A stretch of 64,000 bases of DNA, taken from Brevinematales bacterium (GTDB lineage Bacteria > Spirochaetota > Brevinematia > DTOW01). Below, piece by piece: positions 28,242 to 37,971 of the stretch (positions are counted from its first letter, which is position 1; every line of letters starts with the position of its first letter). A program made the position numbers and the translations under genes. The notes below the pieces were generated by a model, which was not told where the DNA came from, did no database searches, and was given only the letters and a program-made list of their open reading frames with translations. The stretch covers positions 1 through 64,000 of the forward strand of contig JAOAHF010000013.1 in NCBI GenBank assembly GCA_026415355.1, in the 5' to 3' direction.

Positions 28242-29827
28242 TGTCAAGAGAGATAAGACTTCTTCTTTTTTTAGTTATATGGTTGGGAATAGTATTTGCT
28301 TTTACATTACTATTCCCGCCGCTACCACAACAAAATAAACAAATAAATAAAAACACCAATCAATTGATTTTAAGTAGTGAAACTAGATTAGTTAAATATA
28401 AAACTAACCCCTATAGTTATGTTATTAAGATGAGCAACATTACTCTAACTTTAAATGAGAAAGGTGTAGATAGTATATACTTTTCGTATGAAGGAAGAGA
28501 TTATGAACTTAGTCTATCTAACAAGATATTTCCTCAACTATCGTTACTAGTTGATAGTGTTATTTTATATACAAATCAGGTTATAGATGTCATCGAGTTT
28601 AGCAGAGATGGTGTTTCGGAAGTTAACATAAATGGTAATAGATTCTTAATTTCTAGGAAATTTGCTCCTGTTTCAGATAACATCCTAGAGTTAGAAGTGA
28701 GAGTGAAGAATCAGCAGAGTAAACCTGTTGTATTTGAAGGAATTTCTCTGGTCTTTAGCGGTCCTCTTGGTCCAGATACTTCGGATGAACACTTTGCTTA
28801 TATGAATTTGAGAACTGGATATATAGAGAAAGGAACGACTAATTTTATTGATACTCTAACAACATCAATATTTACTGGTACGGAAAGATATAGTATTAAG
28901 GGGCATGAGAGTGTTTTAGGAATATGGATGGAAAATAGATATACTGTTGTTGGTGTTGTACCTTTGAATGGTGAGTATAGAGCAGAATTTATTAGTAAGG
29001 AAACTAAGTATGGATATAACAAGTTGATGTCTTTGAGACTTACTAGTCGTATTTTGAGTCCTAATGCTGAAGAAAAATATAGATTTAGAATTTTGCTTGG
29101 TCCGAGAAAGAATGAGGTTTTGGAGACTTTTGGGATTGGTTTTACTGCTCTTGAAGATGGTGGTATTCTTAAGCCTATATATGATTTTCTTAAGTTTCTG
29201 ATTAAGCTATTCTATAATCTAACTGGCAGCTGGGGAGCTGCTGTAATACTTATATCAATAGCCATTAAAATACTTCTAGAGCCTTTGAGCATAAAGTCTG
29301 CTGTGTCGATGAAAAGATTACAACTTATAGCACCTAAGATAAAGGAAATACAAGAAAAATATAAAGATGATCCTAGAAAAATGAATGCTGAGATAGCAGA
29401 GCTTTATAGAATATATGGTGCTAATCCAGCATCTGGTTGTTTGCCCCTTTTGTTGCAGATACCTATATTTATAGCACTTTATAATGTCCTATCTGGATTT
29501 ATTGAACTAAAGGGGCAAAGTCTTCTTTGGATAAAAGATCTTACTAAACCAGATACTGTCCTTTACATAAAGGAACTTGAAGGATTTTTTATTCTACCTG
29601 CTTCAATAAATCTTCTACCTATAATAATGACTGCTATTTCATTGTTCCAAACTTATATTACATCATCAAAAGCTCAAACTCAGCAAACAGCAGTTATGTG
29701 GATAATACCAATAGTTTTTATGTTTATATTCTGGAATTTGCCTTCAGCACTTGTTTTATATTGGACTATACAAACAGCTCTTAGCGTTGTAGAACAGTAC
29801 TTGATAAATAGGATTGTTAAGTACTAA
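28241..29827 (+). CDS. yidC: Membrane protein insertase YidC
   Basis: Inserts and folds inner-membrane proteins alone or with SecYEG. The 528-residue protein has an N-terminal anchor (about 5-24), a large periplasmic beta-domain to about 300, then the five-helix core. The core includes WGAAVILISIAIKILLEPL with a conserved Arg/Lys-rich cytoplasmic loop (MKRLQLIAPKIKEIQEKY), then LPLLLQIPIFIALYNVL and LYWTIQTALSVVEQYLI. The start overlaps the rpoC stop, with AGGAG upstream, so translation is coupled. yidC normally sits with rnpA and rpmH near dnaA, so this position is unusual. Confidence 0.96.
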   Translation: MSREIRLLLFLVIWLGIVFAFTLLFPPLPQQNKQINKNTNQLILSSETRLVKYKTNPYSYVIKMSNITLTLNEKGVDSIYFSYEGRDYELSLSNKIFPQLSLLVDSVILYTNQVIDVIEFSRDGVSEVNINGNRFLISRKFAPVSDNILELEVRVKNQQSKPVVFEGISLVFSGPLGPDTSDEHFAYMNLRTGYIEKGTTNFIDTLTTSIFTGTERYSIKGHESVLGIWMENRYTVVGVVPLNGEYRAEFISKETKYGYNKLMSLRLTSRILSPNAEEKYRFRILLGPRKNEVLETFGIGFTALEDGGILKPIYDFLKFLIKLFYNLTGSWGAAVILISIAIKILLEPLSIKSAVSMKRLQLIAPKIKEIQEKYKDDPRKMNAEIAELYRIYGANPASGCLPLLLQIPIFIALYNVLSGFIELKGQSLLWIKDLTKPDTVLYIKELEGFFILPASINLLPIIMTAISLFQTYITSSKAQTQQTAVMWIIPIVFMFIFWNLPSALVLYWTIQTALSVVEQYLINRIVKY

Positions 29828-29987
29828 CTATATATTTTGTCTTTCTAGAGAATAAATTCTTACGAGAGCATCGATTATTAGATGCAGGTTGTGTTAATGT
29901 ATGTTTACATGCTTTTGTGATTTCATGTAGTTTAAGGTATGTTTATTTTTTTAACGAAAATTTACTATAATATTTATGGAGATGCGG

Positions 29988-31286
29988 ATGAGGGAGATTA
30001 TTGTTTTGATTGCTGCTATTGTGTTTCTATTTTCTTGTAGTGTGACACCGAATGTGAATAATGAAAATGTAAAGTTTAGCATTTATGTTTCAAAAACAGG
30101 TGATGATAGTAATAGTGGTAATTCTAATAAACCTTATTTTTCTATACATAAGGCTCTTGAGAAAGCCTATGATATTTTGTCTAAAACTAATGGATCTGTT
30201 GAGATACTAATAGAAGATGGTGTTTACATTGTTGGAGATGGTTTAGGTAGTTTAGGTACTATTTTTATAACAAACTATAAGATATCTCTTATTGGTGGAT
30301 GGAATTCTGATTTTTCCAGTGTGATAGGTATTTCTTTTATTGATCTTACTAATACAACTAAGCAAGCTCTTGTAATAAGAAATGTAAATGGAGCTGTTTT
30401 TAAGAACTTAGGCATTATTAATGGAAAAGCATATTCTTCTTTTGGAGGTGGTGTCTCAGTAAAAGATTCATTAAATGTTATGTTTACAAATGTAATAGTG
30501 AGTAATAATACATCTGCTTTGGGTGGTGGTATTTTTCTTGAAAATGTTAAGAATAGCCGATTTTTCATAGATGTTGTGTATAACACTTCATTTAGTATAG
30601 GTGGTGGTGTTTTATTAACTAATTCTCATAATAACGAGTTCAATTTTCTTGTATTTGCTAACTTTTCGGGTTCTTTAGGTGGTGGTGTTTTGTTGTATAA
30701 CTCTTCGAATAATAGGCTAGAAGGTATAATAACTAATAATGTATCGGTATTTGGAGCTGGTTTAGCTTTAGTTGGTTCTAGGACTTCAGATAATAATATA
30801 AAGGGATTTATATCTAGAAATAATGCCTCATCGGGTGGTGGTGGAATATATATTTCTAATACAGGTGGTAACAATATCTCTGCTGCAATAATTAGAAATT
30901 CTTCTCCTTTAGGTGGTGGAATATATGTAACACAAATTCAAGGACTTGTCGTTATATCAGAAAGTCTGATAACAGAGACGTATTCAGTAGGTCCTAAGAG
31001 AAGTGTCATATATATATCTAATTCAACTTCTAATTTGCCATTGATTTTGGATAAGTGTCAAATTGGGGGGGTTACTTCTGGGATTCCTATTTATGGAATA
31101 TATGAAGATGGTGTTGATATATCGGGGCATACTATAATAAGAAGTATTTTCTATACAAATACATTACAAGACATATATGTTGATCCCGATGGGAATATAC
31201 CTATTAGCGGTATATCTACATTGAATATTACTCTATCTAGTAGTCATGACGCTTTTACTTTAGACAATATAGTCTCAAATTACTAG
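29988..31286 (+). CDS. Beta-helix repeat lipoprotein (DUF1565-like)
   Basis: A secreted lipoprotein of unknown ligand. From the ATG at 29988 the protein starts MREIIVLIAAIVFLFSCSV, with a lipobox and lipidated Cys17; GGAG at 29978-29981 supports this start over the ATG at 29976. The DUF1565-like opening is YVSKTGDDSNSGNSNKPYFS. A right-handed parallel beta-helix follows from about residue 100, with repeated turns carrying SFGGGV, ALGGGI, SIGGGV, SLGGGV, SGGGGI and PLGGGI roughly every 20-30 residues. Such proteins often bind or cleave polysaccharide, but no catalytic residues are evident. It is a single gene, with TATAAT at 29966-29971. Confidence 0.8.
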   Translation: MREIIVLIAAIVFLFSCSVTPNVNNENVKFSIYVSKTGDDSNSGNSNKPYFSIHKALEKAYDILSKTNGSVEILIEDGVYIVGDGLGSLGTIFITNYKISLIGGWNSDFSSVIGISFIDLTNTTKQALVIRNVNGAVFKNLGIINGKAYSSFGGGVSVKDSLNVMFTNVIVSNNTSALGGGIFLENVKNSRFFIDVVYNTSFSIGGGVLLTNSHNNEFNFLVFANFSGSLGGGVLLYNSSNNRLEGIITNNVSVFGAGLALVGSRTSDNNIKGFISRNNASSGGGGIYISNTGGNNISAAIIRNSSPLGGGIYVTQIQGLVVISESLITETYSVGPKRSVIYISNSTSNLPLILDKCQIGGVTSGIPIYGIYEDGVDISGHTIIRSIFYTNTLQDIYVDPDGNIPISGISTLNITLSSSHDAFTLDNIVSNY

Positions 31287-31365
31287 ACAAAGTCAAAAAA
31301 TGTTTGAATGACTAAATTAGTCTTTTGGAGCTTAAAATTTAGCAGAATTATTGTTTTTATTGATG

Positions 31366-31395
31366 TTGAAATGTGTTTGGACTTATGATTAAAAT
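31366..31395 (+). promoter_or_regulatory. Candidate promoter for the thiC riboswitch transcript
   Basis: TTGAAA (31366-31371) and TAAAAT (31390-31395) are spaced by 18 bases and lie just before the TPP aptamer, so transcription would start around the aptamer's 5' edge. Confidence 0.6.
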
Positions 31396-31410
31396 ACTAC
31401 TAGAATACTG

Positions 31411-31510
31411 GACTATTCACAGGGGAGGTAGGGGCTAACCTATCTGAGAACCTTGCTGTAATGCTGCAAGGGACCCTTTGAACCTGATCCAGGTAATACT
31501 GGCGTAGGGA
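31411..31510 (+). ncRNA. TPP riboswitch (THI element) controlling thiC
   Basis: The aptamer core is present: CTGAGA (31444-31449) after a GGGG-containing 5' arm and a short P3 hairpin (AGGT/ACCT). The pyrophosphate-sensor side follows, with ACCCTTTGAACCTGATC, then AATACTGGCGTAGGGA. The Shine-Dalgarno GGGAGG (31507-31512) overlaps the 3' end of the aptamer, and there is no terminator hairpin before the thiC ATG. Control by sequestering the ribosome binding site is therefore most likely: TPP binding would reduce thiC translation. Confidence 0.95.
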
Positions 31511-31517
31511 GGTTTTT

Positions 31518-32834
31518 ATGACACAAATGAATTTTGCTAGGAGTAATGTTATTACTGAAGCAATGAAAATTGCTGCTCAGAAAGAGAATGTTTCTCCTGA
31601 GATTGTAAGAAGTGAAGTTGCTAGAGGAAGAGCAGTTATTCCGGCTAATGTTGTACATTTGAACTTAGGTTTAAGTCCGATTGTTATTGGTAAGCGATTC
31701 AGAACAAAGATTAACGCAAACATAGGTTCCTCAGCAGTTATACCGAGTATTGATGAAGAGATTAGGAAACTAGATTATGTACTTAAGTATGGAGCAGATA
31801 CTGTGATGGATTTATCAACAGGTGGTAATTTAGATGAGATTCGTGTTGCTCTGATAAAGAGATCTTTAATACCTTTGGGTACTGTTCCTATATATCAAGC
31901 TCTTGCAGAGAGAAAGCTAGTTGAGGATATAACGGAGGATGATATAATATCTGTTATTGAACTTCAAGCCCAGCAAGGTGTTGATTATATGACATTACAT
32001 GCTGGAATACTCAAAGAATTCTTACCGCTTACTAAAAATAGGGTAACAGGTATTGTTAGTAGAGGTGGTTCTATAATTGCGCAATGGATGACCATAAAGA
32101 ATAAACAGAATCCCATATATGAAAACTTTGATAAGATATTAGATATATGTGAGAAATATGATGTTACCATTAGTCTAGGAGATGCTCTAAGGCCTGGTTG
32201 TATAGAGGATGCTACAGATGAAGCTCAGTTAGCTGAACTTAAGGTGCTCGGAGATCTTACAAGGAAAGCTTGGTCTAGGGGAGTTCAGGTTATGGTTGAG
32301 GGACCTGGACATGTGCCGCTTCATCAAGTTGAGTTTAACATTAAGATACAGCAAGAATGGTGTGATGAAGCTCCTTTTTATGTTTTGGGACCTCTTGTTA
32401 CTGATGTTGCTCCAGGCTATGATCATATAGCGTCTGCGATAGGTGCTGCATTAGCAGGATGGTATGGAGCTTCACTTTTGTGTTATATAACTCCAAAAGA
32501 ACATCTTGGTTTACCAAATCTTGAAGATGTCAAACAGGGAATAATAGCATATAGAATTGCTGCTCACGCTGCCGATATAGCGAAAGGTATTCCTAAAGCA
32601 AAAGAATGGGATTTGGAGCTTTCTAAAGCAAGATTTAGATTTGATTGGATTAAGCAGTTTGAGTTGGCTATAGATCCAGAAACTGCTAGAAAATACCATG
32701 ATGAATCTTTGCCAGATGATCCTTATAAGAGAGCTAAATTTTGCTCAATGTGTGGACCTGGTTTTTGCTCTATGCGTATAACACAGGATATGTTGGAAGA
32801 AATGGAGAAACAAACCAAAGAAACTATTTCTTAA
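31518..32834 (+). CDS. thiC: Phosphomethylpyrimidine synthase
   Basis: Radical SAM enzyme that converts aminoimidazole ribotide to the hydroxymethylpyrimidine phosphate of thiamine. The 438-residue protein is the short form lacking the N-terminal domain of plant and proteobacterial ThiC. It has [35 protein letters not shown] and [11 protein letters not shown], then [10 protein letters not shown]. The C-terminal cluster-binding segment is [16 protein letters not shown], whose CxxC and later Cys bind the 4Fe-4S cluster. It is a single gene under a TPP riboswitch. No other thiamine gene is in the window. Confidence 0.97.
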   Translation: MTQMNFARSNVITEAMKIAAQKENVSPEIVRSEVARGRAVIPANVVHLNLGLSPIVIGKRFRTKINANIGSSAVIPSIDEEIRKLDYVLKYGADTVMDLSTGGNLDEIRVALIKRSLIPLGTVPIYQALAERKLVEDITEDDIISVIELQAQQGVDYMTLHAGILKEFLPLTKNRVTGIVSRGGSIIAQWMTIKNKQNPIYENFDKILDICEKYDVTISLGDALRPGCIEDATDEAQLAELKVLGDLTRKAWSRGVQVMVEGPGHVPLHQVEFNIKIQQEWCDEAPFYVLGPLVTDVAPGYDHIASAIGAALAGWYGASLLCYITPKEHLGLPNLEDVKQGIIAYRIAAHAADIAKGIPKAKEWDLELSKARFRFDWIKQFELAIDPETARKYHDESLPDDPYKRAKFCSMCGPGFCSMRITQDMLEEMEKQTKETIS

Positions 32835-33074
32835 TGAAAATGTTTTGAAGATAGGTTTTTTGTTATTTCTAAATATTTTGATCCCTTATAATATTTTAAG
32901 GTAATGTATTCAAGCTTTTAATATGTTTTAATGTGATGAAGTTTTATTGTCAAGTTGTAGATTGTCAGTAATATGGTTTATTTCTTAGAATTAATGAAGA
33001 AAAAATGTTGAATTATTCCGAACTATATTAATATGGTTTTTTACTTTTTTAGCAGAAGTGCTTATTATAATAGT

Positions 33075-35108
33075 ATGGCTAAGAGTTTTCTTACTTTTTT
33101 CTTGATAGTATTCTTTATTTTTATTACACCTTTAGTGTGTTTTTCTCAGTCTACCAAGAAGAAGGTAGGTGTTAGTGAGTTTTTTGGTACAGGAATGAAT
33201 ACAGATGAAATGATTGATAAACTTGTTGAAGTTGAAAGTCAGAAAGGTGAAAAATATCAGCAAGAAATCAGTAATCAGACAATCAGGAAAGCAATATTAA
33301 ACTTTGTAGAGTACAATCTTAGAGAACTGAGAGATACTGCTAAATCTATTTATGATTACAGATCCCCTTTTCAGAGCAGAATAGGATTGTCAAGTGATGA
33401 AAGTATTGTGCAAATTTTACCAAACAGGGGTGCTGATATAGGGGAAAATGAAATACGTGTTGAAAAAATAGCAAAGTCTGATGTTTTTGTTTCGGATATT
33501 TTGCCAATAGGAACTGAACTAAGGCCGTTTAAGATTACTATTTCTGTCTTTGATAAACAAGTGAATGTTGAATTTCAGGGTGGGAAGCTTCAAGACCTTG
33601 CAAAAGTTATAAATGAAAAAGCTAAAGATATAGTTTCTGCTTTTGTGATAAAAGTTGATAATGATAATGAAGTTTTGAGGATAGAAGGTAAGAAAACGGG
33701 TAAAAATGGAAAAGTATTTATAACTGGAGAACTATCAGAACTAGTTAGAATTGGACTTCTGACGAGAGAAAAAGCAATAACCCAAGAAGTAAAAGAACTT
33801 GATATACTTAGGCTTTTTACAACATCTCCTTCTCTCACTTTAAAGGATAGGGAAGAGTTTTCGAGAGATATGAAGTATAGTGTATCAAAAGATACAATTC
33901 TTGAAATTTCTAATTCGTTTGTTTTTCAACCCATACCAAAACCTAAAGAAGTTGATATTAGACTTATGGAAAGTGTAAAAGTTAGTAATGTTGAAGTTAA
34001 AGGTGGTACTCCTATAACTACTTTCGATATATTCAAAGAGTATATTACAAACGATAATTTGTTTGTAATTCTACACTTTTCTGATGGTACGAAGTTGGAT
34101 TTGAGATTTGATAGTTATGTTTCTTCTATTAATCTATCTGTTTATCAAGGTAAAGAAGTAGAAAAAGTAACATTGAGAAATGGTAATGACTTTGCTAGAG
34201 TAAACTTCTATAGACTTTTGCTTAGGGACAAGCTTGAGGATAAGAAGATACTTTCCGAGTATGAGCCAAAAAACTATATAACTAGAGCAGAAAATGCAGT
34301 TTTGTATTTAGATGGTGTTAGGATTGAAAGAGAAGATAATGATATTAAGGATGTGATAAATGGTATCATAAGGATTAATGGTGAAGATAAGAATAGGGTA
34401 GTAAAAACTAAAGTTGATTATGATTACAAGATTATAACAAACACCATTTCAAATCTTATAGAGAAGTATAATAATATTATGATGTATTTGAGTAAAATAA
34501 CAAAACCGATAGTTGATAGGAGACAACTTTATGAAAAACCTGATGAAGAGAAAGAAGAAGGAGCATTTGCTACTGATATGGAAATGAATAGGCTCAAGGA
34601 TAGACTTAGGATGTTTGCTATGCAACCCTACCAGACGAGAAATACAAATATTAAACTGCTTTACCATATAGGTATTTATACAAAAGATATATCTACAAAG
34701 CTAGATTTTGGTTCGGATCTCTGGGAGTATGTAAGAAAGGGGATACTTACATTTGATGTTGAAAAGTTTAATATGAAAATTGCAGAAGATATTATGGCTG
34801 TTAATGATGTGTTCGGTTATGATACTAATGGGGATAAGATAGTTGATGCTGGGTTTGCTTACAACCTTGTTGCTATGTCTGATGAGTATACTAAGGTGGG
34901 AGGTATTTTGGCTAATAAGAAAAAACAAATTGATAATGTTATAAAGTCCAACAGAGAAATGTATGCTAAGTTTCAAGACAAACTTGAAGATTATAGAGTA
35001 TCTCTTGAAAAGAAGTTTGGTAAACTTCAGCAGGTTCTTAGGGAAAGTAAGTCAAAGCAAGATTGGTTTAACAATCAGGTTAAAGCTATGGAAGGTGACA
35101 GAAAATAG
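33075..35108 (+). CDS. FliD-like flagellar hook-associated protein 2 with a Sec-type signal peptide
   Basis: Resembles FliD, the cap protein on which flagellin polymerises. Family blocks are FGTGMNTDEMIDKLVEVE near the N-terminus, the central VLYLDGVRIERE with NDIKDVINGI, and the C-terminal coiled coil YRVSLEKKFGKLQQVLRESK followed by WFNNQ. Unlike ordinary FliD, which is exported by the flagellar apparatus without a cleaved signal, this protein starts with a hydrophobic stretch (FLTFFLIVFFIFITPLVCFS) before the FliD part. From the ATG at 33075 it has 677 residues; another ATG at 33033 would add 14. Neither start has a clear Shine-Dalgarno. It could be a second, periplasmic FliD paralogue. 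No other filament gene is adjacent. Confidence 0.75.
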   Translation: MAKSFLTFFLIVFFIFITPLVCFSQSTKKKVGVSEFFGTGMNTDEMIDKLVEVESQKGEKYQQEISNQTIRKAILNFVEYNLRELRDTAKSIYDYRSPFQSRIGLSSDESIVQILPNRGADIGENEIRVEKIAKSDVFVSDILPIGTELRPFKITISVFDKQVNVEFQGGKLQDLAKVINEKAKDIVSAFVIKVDNDNEVLRIEGKKTGKNGKVFITGELSELVRIGLLTREKAITQEVKELDILRLFTTSPSLTLKDREEFSRDMKYSVSKDTILEISNSFVFQPIPKPKEVDIRLMESVKVSNVEVKGGTPITTFDIFKEYITNDNLFVILHFSDGTKLDLRFDSYVSSINLSVYQGKEVEKVTLRNGNDFARVNFYRLLLRDKLEDKKILSEYEPKNYITRAENAVLYLDGVRIEREDNDIKDVINGIIRINGEDKNRVVKTKVDYDYKIITNTISNLIEKYNNIMMYLSKITKPIVDRRQLYEKPDEEKEEGAFATDMEMNRLKDRLRMFAMQPYQTRNTNIKLLYHIGIYTKDISTKLDFGSDLWEYVRKGILTFDVEKFNMKIAEDIMAVNDVFGYDTNGDKIVDAGFAYNLVAMSDEYTKVGGILANKKKQIDNVIKSNREMYAKFQDKLEDYRVSLEKKFGKLQQVLRESKSKQDWFNNQVKAMEGDRK

Positions 35109-35171
35109 GCTAATTTGGAGTAATTCTTGTTTATTATTATTTGAGGGTATTTGTTGTTTTACATTTTTTAG

Positions 35172-37814
35172 CTACTTTTTTACACTAACTGCTATATAGT
35201 TTCCGTAGTTATCGTGCGATATTATGAATCCTTTTTCAGATATTAGTTTACTACCGGTTGTTTTTATATTCATTTTTTCTGCTATTTTTTGGATTTTCTC
35301 AGGTTGCCCTAGATCTTTCATTATCCACCATTCAATTAGTATTGAAACTCTTTCAAAAACTGTTATGTCGTCAGTTTTTACTAATATGTCCATTAATTTC
35401 TTGTTTGGTGCTATTATGTATCCCTTTTCAGAGACTAGTTTTGAAATACTTGTCTTTCCTAGTAGATAGTAAAAATATAGAGAGAAGCTTTCAGATCCAT
35501 AAAGTCTCTTTGATATTCTAGAAAAACTATCAATGCCAGGGGTATAATCTACCTTGATTAGAGATGGAATGTTATTTATGTCGTTTTTAGGTAGTATTAC
35601 TTTTTCTGTTTTGTTTATTGGTTTTACTTCGGAGATTTTCTTAATCGTCTCTTCTAGTTCTAATATCTTTTTTTTGAGTTCTTCATTTTCTTTTCTCAAT
35701 TTGAATATTTCATCGTTAATATTTTGATTCTGTAACTTAGGTGTCTGTTGTTCTAATTGTATTTGAGGTATGTATTCTACTGTTGTTGATGTGTTTATGA
35801 CTTGCCCTGTTTCTAAAAATCCTTCTACTCTTATCAGGTTTATACCATTTTCAAGTTGAATGTTGGTAATTAAAAATGTTTGAGGATTCTCGACAAGGAT
35901 TACGGGTATTCCTTGTCTGTATATTATTGCTGTTTTGAATTTGCCTTTAAACTCGATGGTTGTACTTAAAGTTTGGCTAAAAGTTTGTTTTGGAATGTCT
36001 TTTATTAGTATTTCTGATGGAACTGAAGAGAATACTACATCGAAATCTTTTGTGCTTGAATTTCCTGCTTTGTCGTATGCTACTACTTTTAAGGTTTTTA
36101 CATTTCTGTTTGGTATTGAGAAGGATATATCCTTACCATCTTTTAACTCTGTTTCTGTTAAATTTGATATAGTTTCGGAAAAAATAATTTTGTCTATGAA
36201 TGGGTCTTGAACTTTTATATTAAATCTATCATTTTTTTCGACTATTTTTGTTCCATCTTCAGAAATAATTTTAGGTTGAGTAGTGTCAACTATTACTGAT
36301 AGGTTATTTGTTGAGTAATTGTTGAAACTATCTCTATATACAAATGTTATATTGTTGCTACCTTCGATAAGTGGAATAGAAATTAGGATTCTATTTTGGT
36401 TCTTATCAAAAGATGTTGCTTCTTTTCTTCCGTTTATTATTGCTTCTATGCTTTCTACGTCGGATGATATTGCTCTTCCGGTTATATCTATTTTTCTCTG
36501 GTTATGGAAGAGTGGTACAGGAGAAAATGATATCGATGGAGGCTTACTTCTAATTACTATTATGTCTTTTATTGTTTCTTTTGTGTCTTCTGAAACATAG
36601 TCAATGTTTAGTATATAAGTGTCATCAATTAAGTTTGTGGTGTTAAATGTTATGGTGATATTGTCTTGTGACTTGTTTATAGAAGGAGTTATGTTGAATA
36701 TTTTCCCTAGGTTTAACGAAACCAGTGACACTGAAATAGTGGATATAGAGTTTAATTTGTAACCATGTAGAGATGCCTGTATATTATTTTTACCTATATA
36801 ACTTATGTTTTGTATTTTAAGGAATGGTTTTTGGTATTCTAATACTGCAAATGTACCTGTTTTGTTATCGAATCCTATGAATATCATGTTATTCAGGATA
36901 GATATGGTACTTGCTATAGGTTTTCTTAGGATCTCATTTCGAGCTAATTCGTATTTATCTGTTTCTGTGTCAAACGTTACTAATCCATCGTATGTTGCCA
37001 TGACTAATGTTTTGCCTATTATATCCATTGAGAAAACAGCAGAATTATATCCTAATCTTCTCAATTGTTCTAATCGCTTGTTAAATACCATTAGGCCTAG
37101 TGAAGTTCCTAAATATATGTTGTCTCCAAAACAAACAATTGACATTATACTCTTTGATAATGTTGGATAATCCGATGATGAGTATCCTGAGTAAGTGTAC
37201 AATACGTAATCAAAAATTGATATTCCTTCAGAAGATGCTACTACTTTATCAAATGATTGAAACCTTATATCTTTTATGAAGTTATCAACAAGCCCATTTA
37301 CAGCTGAAATTGGTGTGTTGTTCAGGAAATTTTTACTATAATCGTAAGTATATATTCCCCAAGATCTCGTTCCTATGTAAAGGTTTTTGTTATCTGTATA
37401 TAGAGATGTTATGTTTGGATCTTTAAGACCTTTTTGTTGGTTTATTTCATTAACTACAGAAAATTTTTCGTTTAATATTAATACTCCTTTTGTTGTTCCG
37501 ATAAAAACATACGATGAGGAAGATGCTAGCGATGTTATAACACTGTCTGTTAGAAGGTTTTCTATACCTTTTATTTCTGTAAGTTTTTTCGAGTTTATAT
37601 CAAAGTAGAATAATTTTTTGGGAGTTGAGAATAAAAAGCCATTTCCAAAAGGTGTTGAGAATTTTATAAAATCGTTTATCTGGGATATAAAATATTCTTT
37701 CATCTGAGAGTTTAGAGTGTTTGGATAGAAGAATAGAAGTATTACGATAATACAAAACAGACTTATGTTTGGTAAAATAAGGTTTTTTATATTGTGTAGA
37801 ATGTTTTTTCGCAT
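35172..37814 (-). CDS. Exported propeller / Ig-like / coiled-coil protein with LysM-like C-terminus
   Basis: A large 880-residue exported protein of unknown role. The N-terminal signal or anchor (ISLFCIIVILLFFY, about 18-31) is followed by propeller-type repeats to about residue 300, such as VITSLASSSSYVFIGTTKG, NITSLYTDNKNLYIGTRSWG and VCFGDNIYLGTSLG, like the sensor propellers of hybrid kinases but with no kinase attached. Ig-like beta domains occupy about 400-640. A coiled coil (EIFKLRKENEELKKKILELE) lies near 690, then a LysM-like end with SFSRISKRLYGSES and two copies of an SEKG(Y/F)II motif. It may link a periplasmic sensor to peptidoglycan. It faces the FliD-like gene tail to tail. Confidence 0.65.
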   Translation of the reverse strand: MRKNILHNIKNLILPNISLFCIIVILLFFYPNTLNSQMKEYFISQINDFIKFSTPFGNGFLFSTPKKLFYFDINSKKLTEIKGIENLLTDSVITSLASSSSYVFIGTTKGVLILNEKFSVVNEINQQKGLKDPNITSLYTDNKNLYIGTRSWGIYTYDYSKNFLNNTPISAVNGLVDNFIKDIRFQSFDKVVASSEGISIFDYVLYTYSGYSSSDYPTLSKSIMSIVCFGDNIYLGTSLGLMVFNKRLEQLRRLGYNSAVFSMDIIGKTLVMATYDGLVTFDTETDKYELARNEILRKPIASTISILNNMIFIGFDNKTGTFAVLEYQKPFLKIQNISYIGKNNIQASLHGYKLNSISTISVSLVSLNLGKIFNITPSINKSQDNITITFNTTNLIDDTYILNIDYVSEDTKETIKDIIVIRSKPPSISFSPVPLFHNQRKIDITGRAISSDVESIEAIINGRKEATSFDKNQNRILISIPLIEGSNNITFVYRDSFNNYSTNNLSVIVDTTQPKIISEDGTKIVEKNDRFNIKVQDPFIDKIIFSETISNLTETELKDGKDISFSIPNRNVKTLKVVAYDKAGNSSTKDFDVVFSSVPSEILIKDIPKQTFSQTLSTTIEFKGKFKTAIIYRQGIPVILVENPQTFLITNIQLENGINLIRVEGFLETGQVINTSTTVEYIPQIQLEQQTPKLQNQNINDEIFKLRKENEELKKKILELEETIKKISEVKPINKTEKVILPKNDINNIPSLIKVDYTPGIDSFSRISKRLYGSESFSLYFYYLLGKTSISKLVSEKGYIIAPNKKLMDILVKTDDITVFERVSILIEWWIMKDLGQPEKIQKIAEKMNIKTTGSKLISEKGFIISHDNYGNYIAVSVKK

Positions 37815-37971
37815 ATATTAAATATAATAATTTGTATCTTTTGGAGTCATAACTTTTTAGTAAATTTCGGATGTTAATAATACTAGAAGGTAATAGGGGT
37901 TTTCTTTGTATTACAAGAAAGAGTAATGTAAATTTAGTTAGGATATATTTATGAGTTATTGAAGCTGTGGT

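Noticed and set aside
31310-31326. GACTA/TAGTC hairpin followed by four T after the beta-helix lipoprotein gene
   Set aside because: A 5-bp stem with a 3-base loop and a short T run is too weak to call a terminator.
35224-37608. Several + strand open frames opposite the propeller protein gene
   Set aside because: All are antisense shadows of one long continuous frame with clear signal peptide, repeats and coiled coil.
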